A stretch of 64,000 nt of DNA from NCBI GenBank assembly GCA_963785065.1, contig CAWATX010000004.1, positions 434,001 to 498,000 on the forward strand, given 5' to 3'. Shown here in pieces: positions 1-8,347 of this stretch. How positions within the stretch are numbered: the stretch's first letter is position 1; each line of letters starts with the position of its first letter. The position numbers were made by a program, and so were the translations under genes. Origin of the DNA: CAVSRC01 sp963785065. GTDB taxonomy: Bacteria; Pseudomonadota; Alphaproteobacteria; Rhizobiales; Kaistiaceae. The notes under the pieces were generated by a model. The model was not told the origin of the DNA and searched no databases. It saw only the letters and a program-made list of their open reading frames with translations.

Positions 1-134
1 CGGCGGTGATCGAACGGGCGGCGTGGCCTTCCCGCGCATTGACGTAGGCCCGCCAAGCGGCCAGTCTGCCGCGACGCTGCGACGCTTTCCACGCCGTGGC
101 CCAAGAGACCCAGGATTGACCGGCCGGCGCCCCA
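1..134. other. leader/intergenic segment with no gene seen
   Basis: The window begins in GC-rich sequence before the GTG start of the arginine decarboxylase. I see no reading frame with family-like composition, no clear ribosome binding site and no convincing promoter. It could be the end of an upstream intergenic region or of a gene lying outside the window. Confidence 0.4.
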
Positions 135-686
135 GTGTTCCCGATTCCCTCGAGCTTCTTCCTCACCAGCGGCCTCGGCGTCCACCGCGATCAACTCACC
201 GCGTTCGAGCTGGCGCTGCGCGAGGCCGATATCGAGCAGCAGAACCTGGTCACCGTCTCCTCGATCCTGCCGCCCGGCTGCCGCCAGCTCGATCGCGACG
301 ACGGCGTCCGGACGCTCAAGCCCGGCGAGATCACCTTCTGCGTCATGGCACGGGCCGAAACCAGTGAGCCCGGCCGGCGCATCCATGCCTCGATCGGGCT
401 TGCCCGACCGACCGATCAGGCCCGGTACGGCTACATTTCCGAGCACCATGGCTACGGCATGACCGGCGAGGAGAGCGGCCAATACGCCGAAGACCTCGCC
501 GCCTCCATGCTCGCCTCGACGCTCGGCATCGAGTTCGATCCCGACGCCGCCTGGAATGAGCGCCGCAAGGTCTACGAGACCAGCGAGCTCATCATCGGCA
601 GCACTTCGCTCACCGCCGCCTCCGAGGGCGACAGGTCCGGTCGCTGGACCTGCGCCATCGCGGCAGCCGTCTTCCGCTTCGCGTGA
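135..686 (+). CDS. pyruvoyl-dependent arginine decarboxylase
   Basis: Converts arginine to agmatine and CO2 with a self-generated pyruvoyl cofactor. The 183-aa product has the family's N-terminal FFLTSGLG segment and the self-cleavage motif VSSILPP (residues 41-47); known family members cleave between the two serines (here Ser42/Ser43) to give a small beta chain and an alpha chain with an N-terminal pyruvoyl group. The start is GTG. Its stop overlaps the GTG start of the agmatinase gene (GTGA, 683-686), so the two are translationally coupled and together make putrescine. This enzyme class is best known from archaea and chlamydiae and is uncommon in alphaproteobacteria, which usually use PLP-type enzymes (family knowledge). 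Confidence 0.9.
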   Translation: MFPIPSSFFLTSGLGVHRDQLTAFELALREADIEQQNLVTVSSILPPGCRQLDRDDGVRTLKPGEITFCVMARAETSEPGRRIHASIGLARPTDQARYGYISEHHGYGMTGEESGQYAEDLAASMLASTLGIEFDPDAAWNERRKVYETSELIIGSTSLTAASEGDRSGRWTCAIAAAVFRFA

Positions 687-1627
687 AAGCCATGAACGAC
701 ACTCCGACCTTCGCCATACGGCCCACCTTCCTCGGCATCGAACGTCACGACCGCGACGCCGAGTTCTGCGTCGCCGGCATCCCCTTCGATCTCGGCACCA
801 CCAACCGCCCCGGCGCCCGCTTCGGGCCATCGGCCATCCGCCAGGCGAGCCGCATGCTCACCGACGGCCACCACCCCCATTGGCGCATCAACCCGGCCAC
901 CCTGTCGCTGTCGGACATCGGCGATTTTCAGATCGCGCTCGGCGACATCTCCAACACCATCCGGCTGATCGAGCAGCAGGCCTCGCCGGTCGATCACCTG
1001 CTGGCGCTGGGCGGCGACCACGGCATCACGCTGCCGCTGCTCGAAGTCGCCACCAAGCGCCAGGGAACGCCGCTGGCGCTGATCCATTTCGACGCCCATG
1101 TCGATACCTGGCCGGAGAATTTCGGCCAGCACTACGCCCACGGCTCGGTCTTCTACCATGCCATCAACGCCGACCTGATCGACCCGCACCGCACCATCCA
1201 GATCGGCATCCGCTCACCGGTCGACAAGCATATCCGCGACTGGACCATCGACCAGGGCGTCACCATCATCGACGCACTGACCGTCCACGAGATGGGCCCG
1301 GCGGCCATCGCCCAGCGCATCGTCGAGATCATCGGCAAGACGCCCGCCTATCTCAGCTTCGATATCGACGTGCTCGATCCGGCCTTCGCGCCGGGCACCG
1401 GCACGCCGGAGGTCGGGGGGCTGGCCACCTGGCAGATGCAGGGCATCCTGCGCCGCCTGGTCGACCTGCGCTTCATCGGCATGGACGTGGTCGAGGTGTC
1501 GCCGCCCTACGACCACGCCGAGATCACGGCGCTGGCGGCGGCAACCGTCGCGTGGGAATATCTGGCTCTGGTGGCGGCGGCCCACAAGCGGCGCCAGCAG
1601 CAGGCGCGCGAGGCGACAGGCGGCTGA
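683..1627 (+). CDS. speB: agmatinase (arginase/ureohydrolase family)
   Basis: Hydrolyses agmatine to putrescine and urea in the cytoplasm. The 314-aa protein carries the binuclear manganese site of ureohydrolases: GGDHG (residues 110-114), HFDAHVD (135-141) and the C-terminal SFDIDVLDPAFAPGTGTPE block. The GTG at 683 overlaps the stop of the preceding decarboxylase; an in-frame ATG at 692 is an alternative start. The pairing with arginine decarboxylase specifies agmatine rather than guanidinobutyrate as substrate, although related ureohydrolases acting on other guanidino compounds look similar, so the exact substrate is inferred from context. Confidence 0.9.
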   Translation: MKAMNDTPTFAIRPTFLGIERHDRDAEFCVAGIPFDLGTTNRPGARFGPSAIRQASRMLTDGHHPHWRINPATLSLSDIGDFQIALGDISNTIRLIEQQASPVDHLLALGGDHGITLPLLEVATKRQGTPLALIHFDAHVDTWPENFGQHYAHGSVFYHAINADLIDPHRTIQIGIRSPVDKHIRDWTIDQGVTIIDALTVHEMGPAAIAQRIVEIIGKTPAYLSFDIDVLDPAFAPGTGTPEVGGLATWQMQGILRRLVDLRFIGMDVVEVSPPYDHAEITALAAATVAWEYLALVAAAHKRRQQQAREATGG

Positions 1628-1642
1628 TCGGGAGGACCTCCG

Positions 1643-2557
1643 ATGCCCACGCTCTACACCACGCTTGGCCCCAGGACGCGTGACCAGTTGGGCATGATCC
1701 TGCCGCACGAACATGTCTTCGTCGATCTGCGCACCCCCGACCAGCCGGGCTATGCCGAGGCCGACCCGGCCGACGTGGTGCGCCTGATGGCTCCCGAGAT
1801 CGAGCGCATCAAGGCGCACGGGGTGACCGCGCTGGTCGAGTGCTCGACCGGCGGCGTCGGGCGGCGGGCGGATATCGATCGCGCGGTTTCCGAGGCCACC
1901 GGCCTGCCCATCGTGGTGCCGACCGGCAACTACCGGGAGCCGTGGATCCCGGATTGGGTCAGGGACGCCAGCGAGGAAGCGCTCCGCGACTGGATGCTCG
2001 CCGAGCTCACCGACCAGATCGAGCAATCAGGCGTGCGCGCTGCCTGGATCAAGCTCAGTGCCGGCGACGACGGCATCACCGATCTCGAAAAGCGCATCCT
2101 GCGCGCCGCCGCAGTTGCCGGGCGCCAGACCAATGCCATCATCGGCAGCCACACGATCAAGGGCCGCGTGGTCATGGACCAGCTCGATATTATCGAGGCT
2201 GCCGGCTACGACCCGTCGCGCTTCATTTCCATCCACACCCAGCTTGAGCCCGATCGTGCGCTGCATCTTGCCGTTGCCCGCCGCGGCGCCTGGATCGAGT
2301 TCGACTCCATCGGTAATACCGAGGATGACTGGAACCTCGACCTGATCCATCACGTCCTCGACGCCGGCTTCGTCGACCAGCTTCTCTTGAGCCACGACCG
2401 CGGCTGGTACGATCCGGCCAAGCCCGGCGGCGGCCAGCCCAAGCCCTATACGCATCTCTCCGAGGTGCTGCTCCCCAAGCTCAGGCAGTCCGGCGTCGAC
2501 GAAGCGACCATTGTCCGCCTCACCCACGACAATCCGTTTCGTGCCTTCTCGCGCTAG
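1643..2557 (+). CDS. phosphotriesterase-family metal-dependent hydrolase
   Basis: Amidohydrolase-superfamily TIM barrel of the phosphotriesterase (Php/PTE) family, 304 aa. Visible metal ligands are PHEH (His22, His24), a candidate bridging lysine in AAWIKLSAG (Lys137), GSH (His170), SIHTQ (His198) and LLSHDRGW (Asp252); the C-terminal NPFRAFSR matches the family's NP-R-f ending. Many members are lactonases or esterases, not true phosphotriesterases. A GGGAGG ribosome site precedes the ATG. It sits 15 bp after agmatinase and before a sugar-type ABC importer, so a role in opening or hydrolysing an imported compound is plausible but inferred. Substrate unknown. Confidence 0.85.
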   Translation: MPTLYTTLGPRTRDQLGMILPHEHVFVDLRTPDQPGYAEADPADVVRLMAPEIERIKAHGVTALVECSTGGVGRRADIDRAVSEATGLPIVVPTGNYREPWIPDWVRDASEEALRDWMLAELTDQIEQSGVRAAWIKLSAGDDGITDLEKRILRAAAVAGRQTNAIIGSHTIKGRVVMDQLDIIEAAGYDPSRFISIHTQLEPDRALHLAVARRGAWIEFDSIGNTEDDWNLDLIHHVLDAGFVDQLLLSHDRGWYDPAKPGGGQPKPYTHLSEVLLPKLRQSGVDEATIVRLTHDNPFRAFSR

Positions 2558-2650
2558 GCCGATGGTTCGCGAAGCCGCCTCGCCCTCGTGGTGCCTAACT
2601 TCTGGCCCAGGGTGGCCCGCCCGTATATTGTGGATAAGACACTGGATTTC

Positions 2651-2672
2651 TTCCGCCGGAACTTTGGCGGAA
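2651..2672 (+). promoter_or_regulatory. inverted repeat upstream of the ABC importer
   Basis: TTCCGCC (2651-2657) and GGCGGAA (2666-2672) form a perfect 7-bp dyad in the 234-bp gap before the solute-binding protein gene. A -10-like TATATT lies just upstream at 2624-2629. It could be a transcription-factor operator controlling the importer or a leader hairpin. No regulator gene is nearby in the window. Confidence 0.35.
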
Positions 2673-2791
2673 CACCGGAGGTGAAAAGACCGCCACTGGG
2701 GGCGTGAAGGAGATTCCTGCCGGAGCATTCGCGGACCGATTGCCGGCAATGGGAGGAACATGTGGTCCGCTGATCGAGAGGGACGATCCTT

Positions 2792-4054
2792 ATGACTTCA
2801 TTATCGAAACTGGCTCTGGTGGCCGCGGGGTCGCTGCTGATGCTCGGCAACGTCGCGTTTGCCCAGAAGACGTTCAACATCTGGTGGTTCGAGGACGCGG
2901 CAAGCGCGGAAGGCGTCGCCTGGACCAAGGCACTCGACGAGTTCAAGGCGAGCCACCCCGATGTGACGGTCAACTTCCAGCAGAAGACCTTCCAGCAGTT
3001 GCAGGCTTCCGGCAGCATGATCCTCAACTCGGACCAGGCTCCGGACGTCCTCGAATACAACAAGGGCAACGCCACCGCCGGCCTCGTCGCCAGCCAGGGC
3101 CTGCTGACCAATCTCGACAGCTACTACACGTCCGAGGGCTGGGACAAAATCCTCAATGCCGGCGACATCGTGCTGTCCAAGTACGACGACAAGGGCATTT
3201 ATGGGTCCGGCCACATCTGGGGCATCTCGGTCTATGGCGAATACGTGTCGTGCTTCTACAACATCGACATGTTCGACAAGGCCGGGCTGAAGCCGCCGAC
3301 CACCCTCGCGGAATGGGAGGCCGACATGGCCGCCTTCCAGAAGCAGGGGATCACGCCGCTGGCGCTGGGCGCTATCGATACCAGCGGCCAGCATCTGCTC
3401 GCCTCGCTGGCCTACACCAAGGCCGATGACACCTGGATCCAGAACTACCAGGGCCTCAAGGCACCGCTCGACGGCGCGCCCTACCTGTTCGCCGCGAAGA
3501 CTTTGGTGGACTGGGTCGGCAAGGGCTACATCAGCAAGGACTCGACCGGCATGAAGGATCCGGACGCCGCGCTGCTGTTCACCTCCGGCAAGGCGCCGAT
3601 GTACGTTTCGGGCACCTGGAACCTCGGCAACTTCGCCTCGACCATCAAGACCTTCAAGTGGGGCCAGTTCCTCATTCCGACGCCGAAATATTCGGTCGGC
3701 TCGACCGGCAACCTCTGGGTCGTCCCGAAGGGCTCCAAGAACCCCGATCTGGCTGCGCAATGGATCAGCCTGACGCTGTCGCCGAAGTATCAGACCGAGC
3801 TCGCCAACGATGGCGGTGTCGCGATCGCCGCCGATCCGGCAACCATCACCGACCCGGTCGGCAAGAACGCCGCCGCCGTGTTCAAGGAGATCTCGGACAA
3901 GAACGGCCTCGGCTTCTACCCCGACTGGCCGGTGCCGGGTTACTATGATGTCCTGAACCAGAAGGACACCGGTCTGTTCCAGGGCACGCTCACGCCCGAG
4001 CAGTTCGTCGCCGAGATCAAGAAGGTCTACGACGACGCCCAGGAGAACCAGTAG
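2792..4054 (+). CDS. ABC transporter extracellular solute-binding protein (family 1, CUT1 type)
   Basis: Periplasmic substrate receptor of a carbohydrate importer, 420 aa. It has a Sec signal peptide with likely cleavage after AFA (about residue 24), followed by the mature start QKTFNIWW and the typical family-1 arrangement (SQAPDVLEYN-like region around residue 85, TSGKAPMYVSGTWNLG around 265-280). The two downstream genes are the matching permeases. The ligand cannot be read from the sequence; CUT1 receptors bind oligosaccharides, polyols or glycerol-phosphodiesters. Confidence 0.9.
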   Translation: MTSLSKLALVAAGSLLMLGNVAFAQKTFNIWWFEDAASAEGVAWTKALDEFKASHPDVTVNFQQKTFQQLQASGSMILNSDQAPDVLEYNKGNATAGLVASQGLLTNLDSYYTSEGWDKILNAGDIVLSKYDDKGIYGSGHIWGISVYGEYVSCFYNIDMFDKAGLKPPTTLAEWEADMAAFQKQGITPLALGAIDTSGQHLLASLAYTKADDTWIQNYQGLKAPLDGAPYLFAAKTLVDWVGKGYISKDSTGMKDPDAALLFTSGKAPMYVSGTWNLGNFASTIKTFKWGQFLIPTPKYSVGSTGNLWVVPKGSKNPDLAAQWISLTLSPKYQTELANDGGVAIAADPATITDPVGKNAAAVFKEISDKNGLGFYPDWPVPGYYDVLNQKDTGLFQGTLTPEQFVAEIKKVYDDAQENQ

Positions 4055-4068
4055 TCAAAGCTTACGAC

Positions 4069-4094
4069 GGGCCGCGCCCCCTGGGGCGCGGCCC
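4069..4094 (+). other. strong intercistronic stem-loop between binding protein and permease genes
   Basis: GGGCCGCGCCCC (4069-4080) pairs perfectly with GGGGCGCGGCCC (4083-4094) around a 2-base loop (in practice a 4-base loop). No T-run follows, so it is not a classic intrinsic terminator. In ABC operons such hairpins after the binding-protein gene can stabilise its mRNA and lower downstream expression (established for malE); that role is inferred here. Confidence 0.75.
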
Positions 4095-4114
4095 GGCCGA
4101 TCTGGGAGGGAACC

Positions 4115-5023
4115 ATGGCCGCAGCTCAGGGCGCGCTGAGGCGAGACCGGCGGGGGTATTACCTCTACCTGATCCCCGGCACGCTGGGGTTTCTGGTGAT
4201 TGTCCTCATTCCACAGATCGCCAACTTCGTCCTGAGCTTCATGGTGTGGAAGGGCGTCGGCACGCCGCGCTGGATCGGTCTCAGGAACTACGAGCGGCTG
4301 CTCCAGGACGACCAGTTCTGGGGATCGATGATCCACACGCTGCTGTTCATCATCTCGATGACAATCATTCCGGTGCTGATCGGGTTGGTGCTGGCGGCAC
4401 TGCTCTTCGACTACATCCGCGACCAGTTCGGCGAGCAGATGTCGAGCCTGTTCCGCGCCGGCTTCTACCTGCCGCAGATTCTGCCGGTGACGACGGCCGG
4501 CGTGTTGTGGGGCTGGATCCTGAACCCGCTGGGCGTGGTCAACACCATCTTCAAGGCAATCGGGCTGGAGCCGCTGGCGCAGAACTGGATCGGTGACGCG
4601 ACCTGGGCCTTGCCGTCGGTGTCGCTGATGATCGTGTGGATCCAGGTCGGCTATTGTCTTGTGGTGTTCATGGCCGGGCTGTCGCGCGTCGACCCGGCGC
4701 TCTACGAGGCGGCAGAGCTCGACGGTGCAGGCTGGTGGCAGCGGCTGGGCGCGATCACGATACCCATGCTGGCACCCGAAATCTTCGTGGTGGTCCTGAC
4801 GACGATGATCGCGGCGCTGAAGGTGTTCGCTCCGGTGTTCGTGCTGACGGCGGGCGGGCCGGACAACGCGACACTGGTCCCCTCTTACCTCACCTACTAT
4901 CACTTCTTCACCACCCAGCGGGTCGGCTATGCGGCGGCGATTGCGGTGGTGCAGATGGCGCTGACGGTTGTGTTGGCCGTGATCTTCCTGCGCTTCCAGG
5001 CGCAGCAGCAGGCGAAGGCATAG
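4115..5023 (+). CDS. sugar ABC transporter permease (MalF-like)
   Basis: Inner-membrane channel subunit, 302 aa, with about six hydrophobic segments (first about residues 17-40: LYLIPGTLGFLVIVLIPQ) and the cytoplasmic EAA loop LYEAAELDGAGWWQRLGAIT that contacts the ATPase. It precedes a second permease gene by 3 bp and follows the binding-protein gene. The ATPase is not encoded here and must be supplied from elsewhere, as CUT1 systems often do with a shared MsmK/UgpC-type ATPase. Confidence 0.9.
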   Translation: MAAAQGALRRDRRGYYLYLIPGTLGFLVIVLIPQIANFVLSFMVWKGVGTPRWIGLRNYERLLQDDQFWGSMIHTLLFIISMTIIPVLIGLVLAALLFDYIRDQFGEQMSSLFRAGFYLPQILPVTTAGVLWGWILNPLGVVNTIFKAIGLEPLAQNWIGDATWALPSVSLMIVWIQVGYCLVVFMAGLSRVDPALYEAAELDGAGWWQRLGAITIPMLAPEIFVVVLTTMIAALKVFAPVFVLTAGGPDNATLVPSYLTYYHFFTTQRVGYAAAIAVVQMALTVVLAVIFLRFQAQQQAKA

Positions 5024-5026
5024 GTC

Positions 5027-5917
5027 ATGGCCGAGGCAACCCTGAGCTTTGGCGATCGCAAGACGAAGGCGGCGGCCGCACAAACCATGACCAGGCGCCG
5101 GAGCCCGTTCCGCTGGGTGATCCTGGCGATCCTGATCGTGTTCCTGCTGCTGACGCTGTTTCCGTTCTTCCTGGCGCTGATCAATGCGGTCAAGACCAGC
5201 GCCGACTATGCGCTGGGCGGGCCGTTGGCGCTGCCGCACGAAATAAACTTCGCGGCGCTGCAGAAATTCTGGACGCTCTCCGACTTCACGCTCAAGCTCT
5301 GGAACAGCGTTCTGATCAGCGCCATGGTCGCGATATTCGGCGTGCTGATCAGCCTCTTCAATGCCTACGCCATCGGCATCGGCAAGGTGCGCGGATCGCC
5401 GGCGATCCTGGTCATCCTGCTGCTCGGCATCATGGTGCCGCAGGAGTCGATCGTCTATCCGCTCTACACCATGGCCAAGGCGACACACCTCTACGACAGC
5501 ACACTGTCCGTCATCATCATCTTCTCGGTGATCCAGAGCGCCTTCGGAACGTACCTGCTGTCGGCGGTGCTGAGCAGCTTCCCGCGCGACATCCTCGAGG
5601 CGGCCGAGATCGACGGGGCGAGCGGATGGCAGGTGCTGTGGCTGGTCGTCGTGCCGGTGCTGCGGCCGACGCTGATGGTGGTCGGCACCTTCTTCTTCAT
5701 CTGGACCTGGAACGAGTTCCTGATCCCGCTGGTGATGCTGGTCTCGAACAACCACCAGACGGTCTCGGTGGCGATGGGCCTGACCCGCGGACAGAACATT
5801 TCCGATCCCGTCCTCCAGGCGGCGGCCTCGCTGCTCGGCATTGCGCCAACCGTGATCTTCTTCCTGATCTTCCAGCGCACGCTGACGCGCGGCATCGTGG
5901 TCGGCGCGGTGAAGTAG
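5027..5917 (+). CDS. sugar ABC transporter permease (MalG-like)
   Basis: Second channel subunit, 296 aa, with an N-terminal membrane segment (about residues 27-48) and the EAA-loop signature ILEAAEIDGASGWQVLWLVV (around residue 190) typical of the MalG class. It starts 3 bp after the MalF-like gene and ends the importer cluster; no ATP-binding subunit follows, the next features being tRNA genes on the opposite strand. Confidence 0.9.
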   Translation: MAEATLSFGDRKTKAAAAQTMTRRRSPFRWVILAILIVFLLLTLFPFFLALINAVKTSADYALGGPLALPHEINFAALQKFWTLSDFTLKLWNSVLISAMVAIFGVLISLFNAYAIGIGKVRGSPAILVILLLGIMVPQESIVYPLYTMAKATHLYDSTLSVIIIFSVIQSAFGTYLLSAVLSSFPRDILEAAEIDGASGWQVLWLVVVPVLRPTLMVVGTFFFIWTWNEFLIPLVMLVSNNHQTVSVAMGLTRGQNISDPVLQAAASLLGIAPTVIFFLIFQRTLTRGIVVGAVK

Positions 5918-5999
5918 GCGCGCACCGGCTCGGCCCCGCGGCGGTGCCCTTGCTCAAGGCGGCGCTCGACCAGCCGACGGGTATTGTCTTTTGGACATT

Positions 6000-6075
6000 T
6001 GGCGCGCCCGGAGAGTCTCGAACTCCCGACCTTCGCGTTCGAAGCGCGACGCTCTATCCGCTGAGCTACGGGCGC
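6000..6075 (-). tRNA. tRNA-Arg (anticodon TCG)
   Basis: Read on the minus strand the 76-nt sequence folds as a cloverleaf: acceptor GCGCCCG/CGGGCGC, D-stem GCTC/GAGC, anticodon stem TCGCG/CGCGA around the loop CTTCGAA (anticodon TCG, codon CGA), T-stem GGGAG/CTCTC with TTCGAGA. The 3' CCA is encoded (6000-6002). Confidence 0.95.
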
Positions 6076-6144
6076 GAATCCCGCAAATCCCCCCAAAAGC
6101 GCGCCATCGAAGGGACCAAGGGCATCCACAATCGCTAGTATATC

Positions 6145-6221
6145 TGGTCGGAGCGACTGGACTCGAACCAGCGACCCCCTGACCCCCAGTCAGGTGCGCT
6201 ACCAGACTGCGCCACGCTCCG
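6145..6221 (-). tRNA. tRNA-Pro (anticodon GGG)
   Basis: Minus-strand 77-nt cloverleaf: acceptor CGGAGCG/CGCTCCG, D-stem GCGC/GCGC, anticodon stem CCTGA/TCAGG around CTGGGGG (anticodon GGG, codon CCC), T-loop TTCGAGT, encoded CCA at 6145-6147. It follows the MerR-family gene in the same direction, a common position in Hyphomicrobiales. Confidence 0.96.
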
Positions 6222-6307
6222 ACCGGCGCGGACTATATGGGCGCCGGCGTCCGGGTGCAACGCGCCAGAGGCGATTGCGCTGCCGATTTGAGGGGTTTGT
6301 TTCAGCC

Positions 6308-6850
6308 TCAGCGCGACTGGTCGAGCAGGCGTTTCAGCTCAAGCAGCTCGCCCAATGTGGTCTGCAGGCGATCTTTCTCGCCATCGGACAGCCGTGGGAC
6401 GGCGCCTTTCACGAGCTTTCCGGCGCCGTTGACCGGCCGCGTCTGCGGCGCGTGGCCGTCGTCTGCCTCCCCGCGGTCGAAGGCCTCCAGGCCGCTGTGG
6501 TCGCTGTCGAGCGCAGCAATATCGGTGTCGTCGGGCTCGTGCCGCCCGTCGTCGCCGCGGTGCGTGGGCGCGGTCAGCTCGCCCCGGCCAGCGGCAATGA
6601 CGAAGCGCGCACCCTGCTCCTTGAGGATGCGCTGGACACCACGGATGGTGTAGCCCTCGCCGTAGAGCAGGTGCCGGATGCCACGCAACAGCTCGACGTC
6701 GTCGGGGCGATAATAACGCCGGCCGCCGCCACGCTTGAGTGGCTTGATCTGTGTGAAACGGGTCTCCCAGAACCGCAATACGTGTTGCGGCAAACTCAGT
6801 TCACCCGCTACCTCACTGATCGTTCTGAACGCGTCTGGCCCCTTGGACAC
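6308..6850 (-). CDS. MerR family transcriptional regulator
   Basis: DNA-binding regulator, 180 aa. The N-terminal winged helix-turn-helix (about residues 8-75) contains ISEVAGELSLPQHVLRFWE and GRRYYRPDDVELLRGI, diagnostic of MerR. The C-terminal half is rich in charged residues and lacks obvious paired cysteines for metal sensing. It lies 40 bp downstream of ihfA in the conserved plsX-fabH-ihfA-merR order of alphaproteobacteria. The signal it senses is not known from the sequence. Confidence 0.9.
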   Translation of the reverse strand: MSKGPDAFRTISEVAGELSLPQHVLRFWETRFTQIKPLKRGGGRRYYRPDDVELLRGIRHLLYGEGYTIRGVQRILKEQGARFVIAAGRGELTAPTHRGDDGRHEPDDTDIAALDSDHSGLEAFDRGEADDGHAPQTRPVNGAGKLVKGAVPRLSDGEKDRLQTTLGELLELKRLLDQSR

Positions 6851-6890
6851 TGTTCATCCCTGCAATCCGCGCCCGCCGCGGGCGCGGTCG

Positions 6891-7220
6891 TCATTGGTCG
6901 CTTTCCTCCCGGCTGCCACCGTCGATCAGCGCCTGATTAATTCTCTGCTTGAGAACGTTGCTCGGCTTGAAGACCATCACCCGCCGCGGTGATATCGGTA
7001 CTTCCTCGCCAGTCTTCGGGTTGCGCCCAATGCGCTCGCCTTTGTTGCGGACAATGAAGGAGCCGAATGACGACAGTTTCACCGCCTCGCCCGCAACGAT
7101 GCGATTGCTGATCTCGCCGAGGACAAGCTCAACGAGATCCGCCAACTCCGTCCGCGATAGGCCTACCGCCTGGTAGACCGCCTCGCACAGATCGGCCCGA
7201 GTCACCGTCTTGCCTGCCAT
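6891..7220 (-). CDS. ihfA: integration host factor subunit alpha
   Basis: Nucleoid protein that bends DNA as an IHF alpha/beta heterodimer. The 109-aa product has the HU/IHF fold and the beta-arm region with GRNPKTGEEVPISPRRVMVFKPS. I place the start at the ATG at 7220 (MAGKTVTRADL), which gives the usual IhfA length; an open frame continues about 19 codons upstream to 7277 but that extension has no family match. Neighbours fabH upstream and merR downstream match the conserved locus. Confidence 0.93.
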   Translation of the reverse strand: MAGKTVTRADLCEAVYQAVGLSRTELADLVELVLGEISNRIVAGEAVKLSSFGSFIVRNKGERIGRNPKTGEEVPISPRRVMVFKPSNVLKQRINQALIDGGSREESDQ

Positions 7221-7369
7221 GGCCTCGAAAATCCCCCCCTGGGGAGCGCCGCCGCTGTGGCGCATTCTCGCCGTCAATCCAATGCGATAACCTATTGCTT
7301 CACAAAGACGGAATCAACTCTCCGGCGGTGCGATATGGCGCTGGCGACCACCCCCATATGGGGGAGTGC

Positions 7370-8347
7370 CTACCAGCGCAAAATCACCGAACCCCAGGTG
7401 AAGCCGCCTCCCATCGCCTCCAGAAGCAGAAGATCGCCGCGCTTGATGCGTCCATCGTCGCAGGCCAGCGCCAAAGCCAGTGGAATCGACGCGGCCGACG
7501 TGTTGCCGTGCTGCGCCACCGTCTTGATGACTTTCTCGTCGGGGATGCCGAATTTCTTCGCGCTGCCGTCGATGATGCGGATGTTCGCCTGATGCGGCAC
7601 GAACCAGTCGATGTCGGCGGCGGTGAAGCCGGTCGCGTTGAATGCGTCCTCGATCACGTCGCCGATCGCCGAGATGGCGTATTTGAACACCTCGCGCCCG
7701 ACCATGCGCACATGGCCGACCGTGCCGGTCGACGACGGTCCGCCATCGACATAAAGCTGCTCCTTGTGGCGGCCGTCCGAACGCAGATGCGCGCTCAGCA
7801 AGCCGCGGTCGTCGTGCGTGCCTGGTTGCTCCTCGGCAGCCAGCACCAGCGCGCCCGCCCCGTCGCCGAACAGCACGCAGGTGCCCCGGTCGGTCCAGTC
7901 GAGAATGCGCGAAAAGGTCTCGGAGCCGATGACCAGCGCCTTCTTGGCCTGGCCGGCGCGGATCATCGCGTCGGCGGTGGTGAGGGCGTAGACGAAGCCG
8001 GAACACACCGCCTGCAGGTCGAAGGCGGCGCCCGAGGTCATGCCGAGCTTCTCCTGCACGGTCACCGCCGCCGCCGGAAAAGTATTGTCCGGGGTCGAGG
8101 TGGCCAGCACGATCAGGTCGATGTCGTCGGCCGCCACGCCTGCCCGGCCGAGCGCGGCCCGCGCCGCCGCTACGGCGAGATCCGAGGTCAGCTCCCCTTC
8201 AGCGGCGATGTGGCGCTGGGCGATGCCGGTACGCTGCCGGATCCACTCGTCGGAGGTATCAACCATCCTGGCCAGGTCAGCGTTGGTAAGGATTTTCTCG
8301 GGCAGGTAGCCACCGGCACCCAGGACGACAGAACGCAATTTGCTCAC
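7370..8347 (-). CDS. fabH: 3-oxoacyl-ACP synthase III (beta-ketoacyl-ACP synthase III)
   Basis: Initiates type II fatty acid synthesis by condensing acetyl-CoA with malonyl-ACP. The 325-aa protein has the catalytic Cys-His-Asn set: Cys115 in LQAVCSGF, His in WFVPHQANIR and Asn in QHGNTSAAS, ending in GGGFTWGS. The start is GTG at 8347, overlapping the plsX stop (GTGA), so translation is coupled to plsX. The reading frame stays open upstream through plsX in another frame, but that extension is not protein-like for FabH. Confidence 0.95.
   Translation of the reverse strand: MSKLRSVVLGAGGYLPEKILTNADLARMVDTSDEWIRQRTGIAQRHIAAEGELTSDLAVAAARAALGRAGVAADDIDLIVLATSTPDNTFPAAAVTVQEKLGMTSGAAFDLQAVCSGFVYALTTADAMIRAGQAKKALVIGSETFSRILDWTDRGTCVLFGDGAGALVLAAEEQPGTHDDRGLLSAHLRSDGRHKEQLYVDGGPSSTGTVGHVRMVGREVFKYAISAIGDVIEDAFNATGFTAADIDWFVPHQANIRIIDGSAKKFGIPDEKVIKTVAQHGNTSAASIPLALALACDDGRIKRGDLLLLEAMGGGFTWGSVILRW

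Noticed and set aside
4055..5755. 566-codon minus-strand frame opposite the ABC permeases
   Set aside because: His/Gln/Arg/Asp-rich shadow of two permeases with clear EAA loops.
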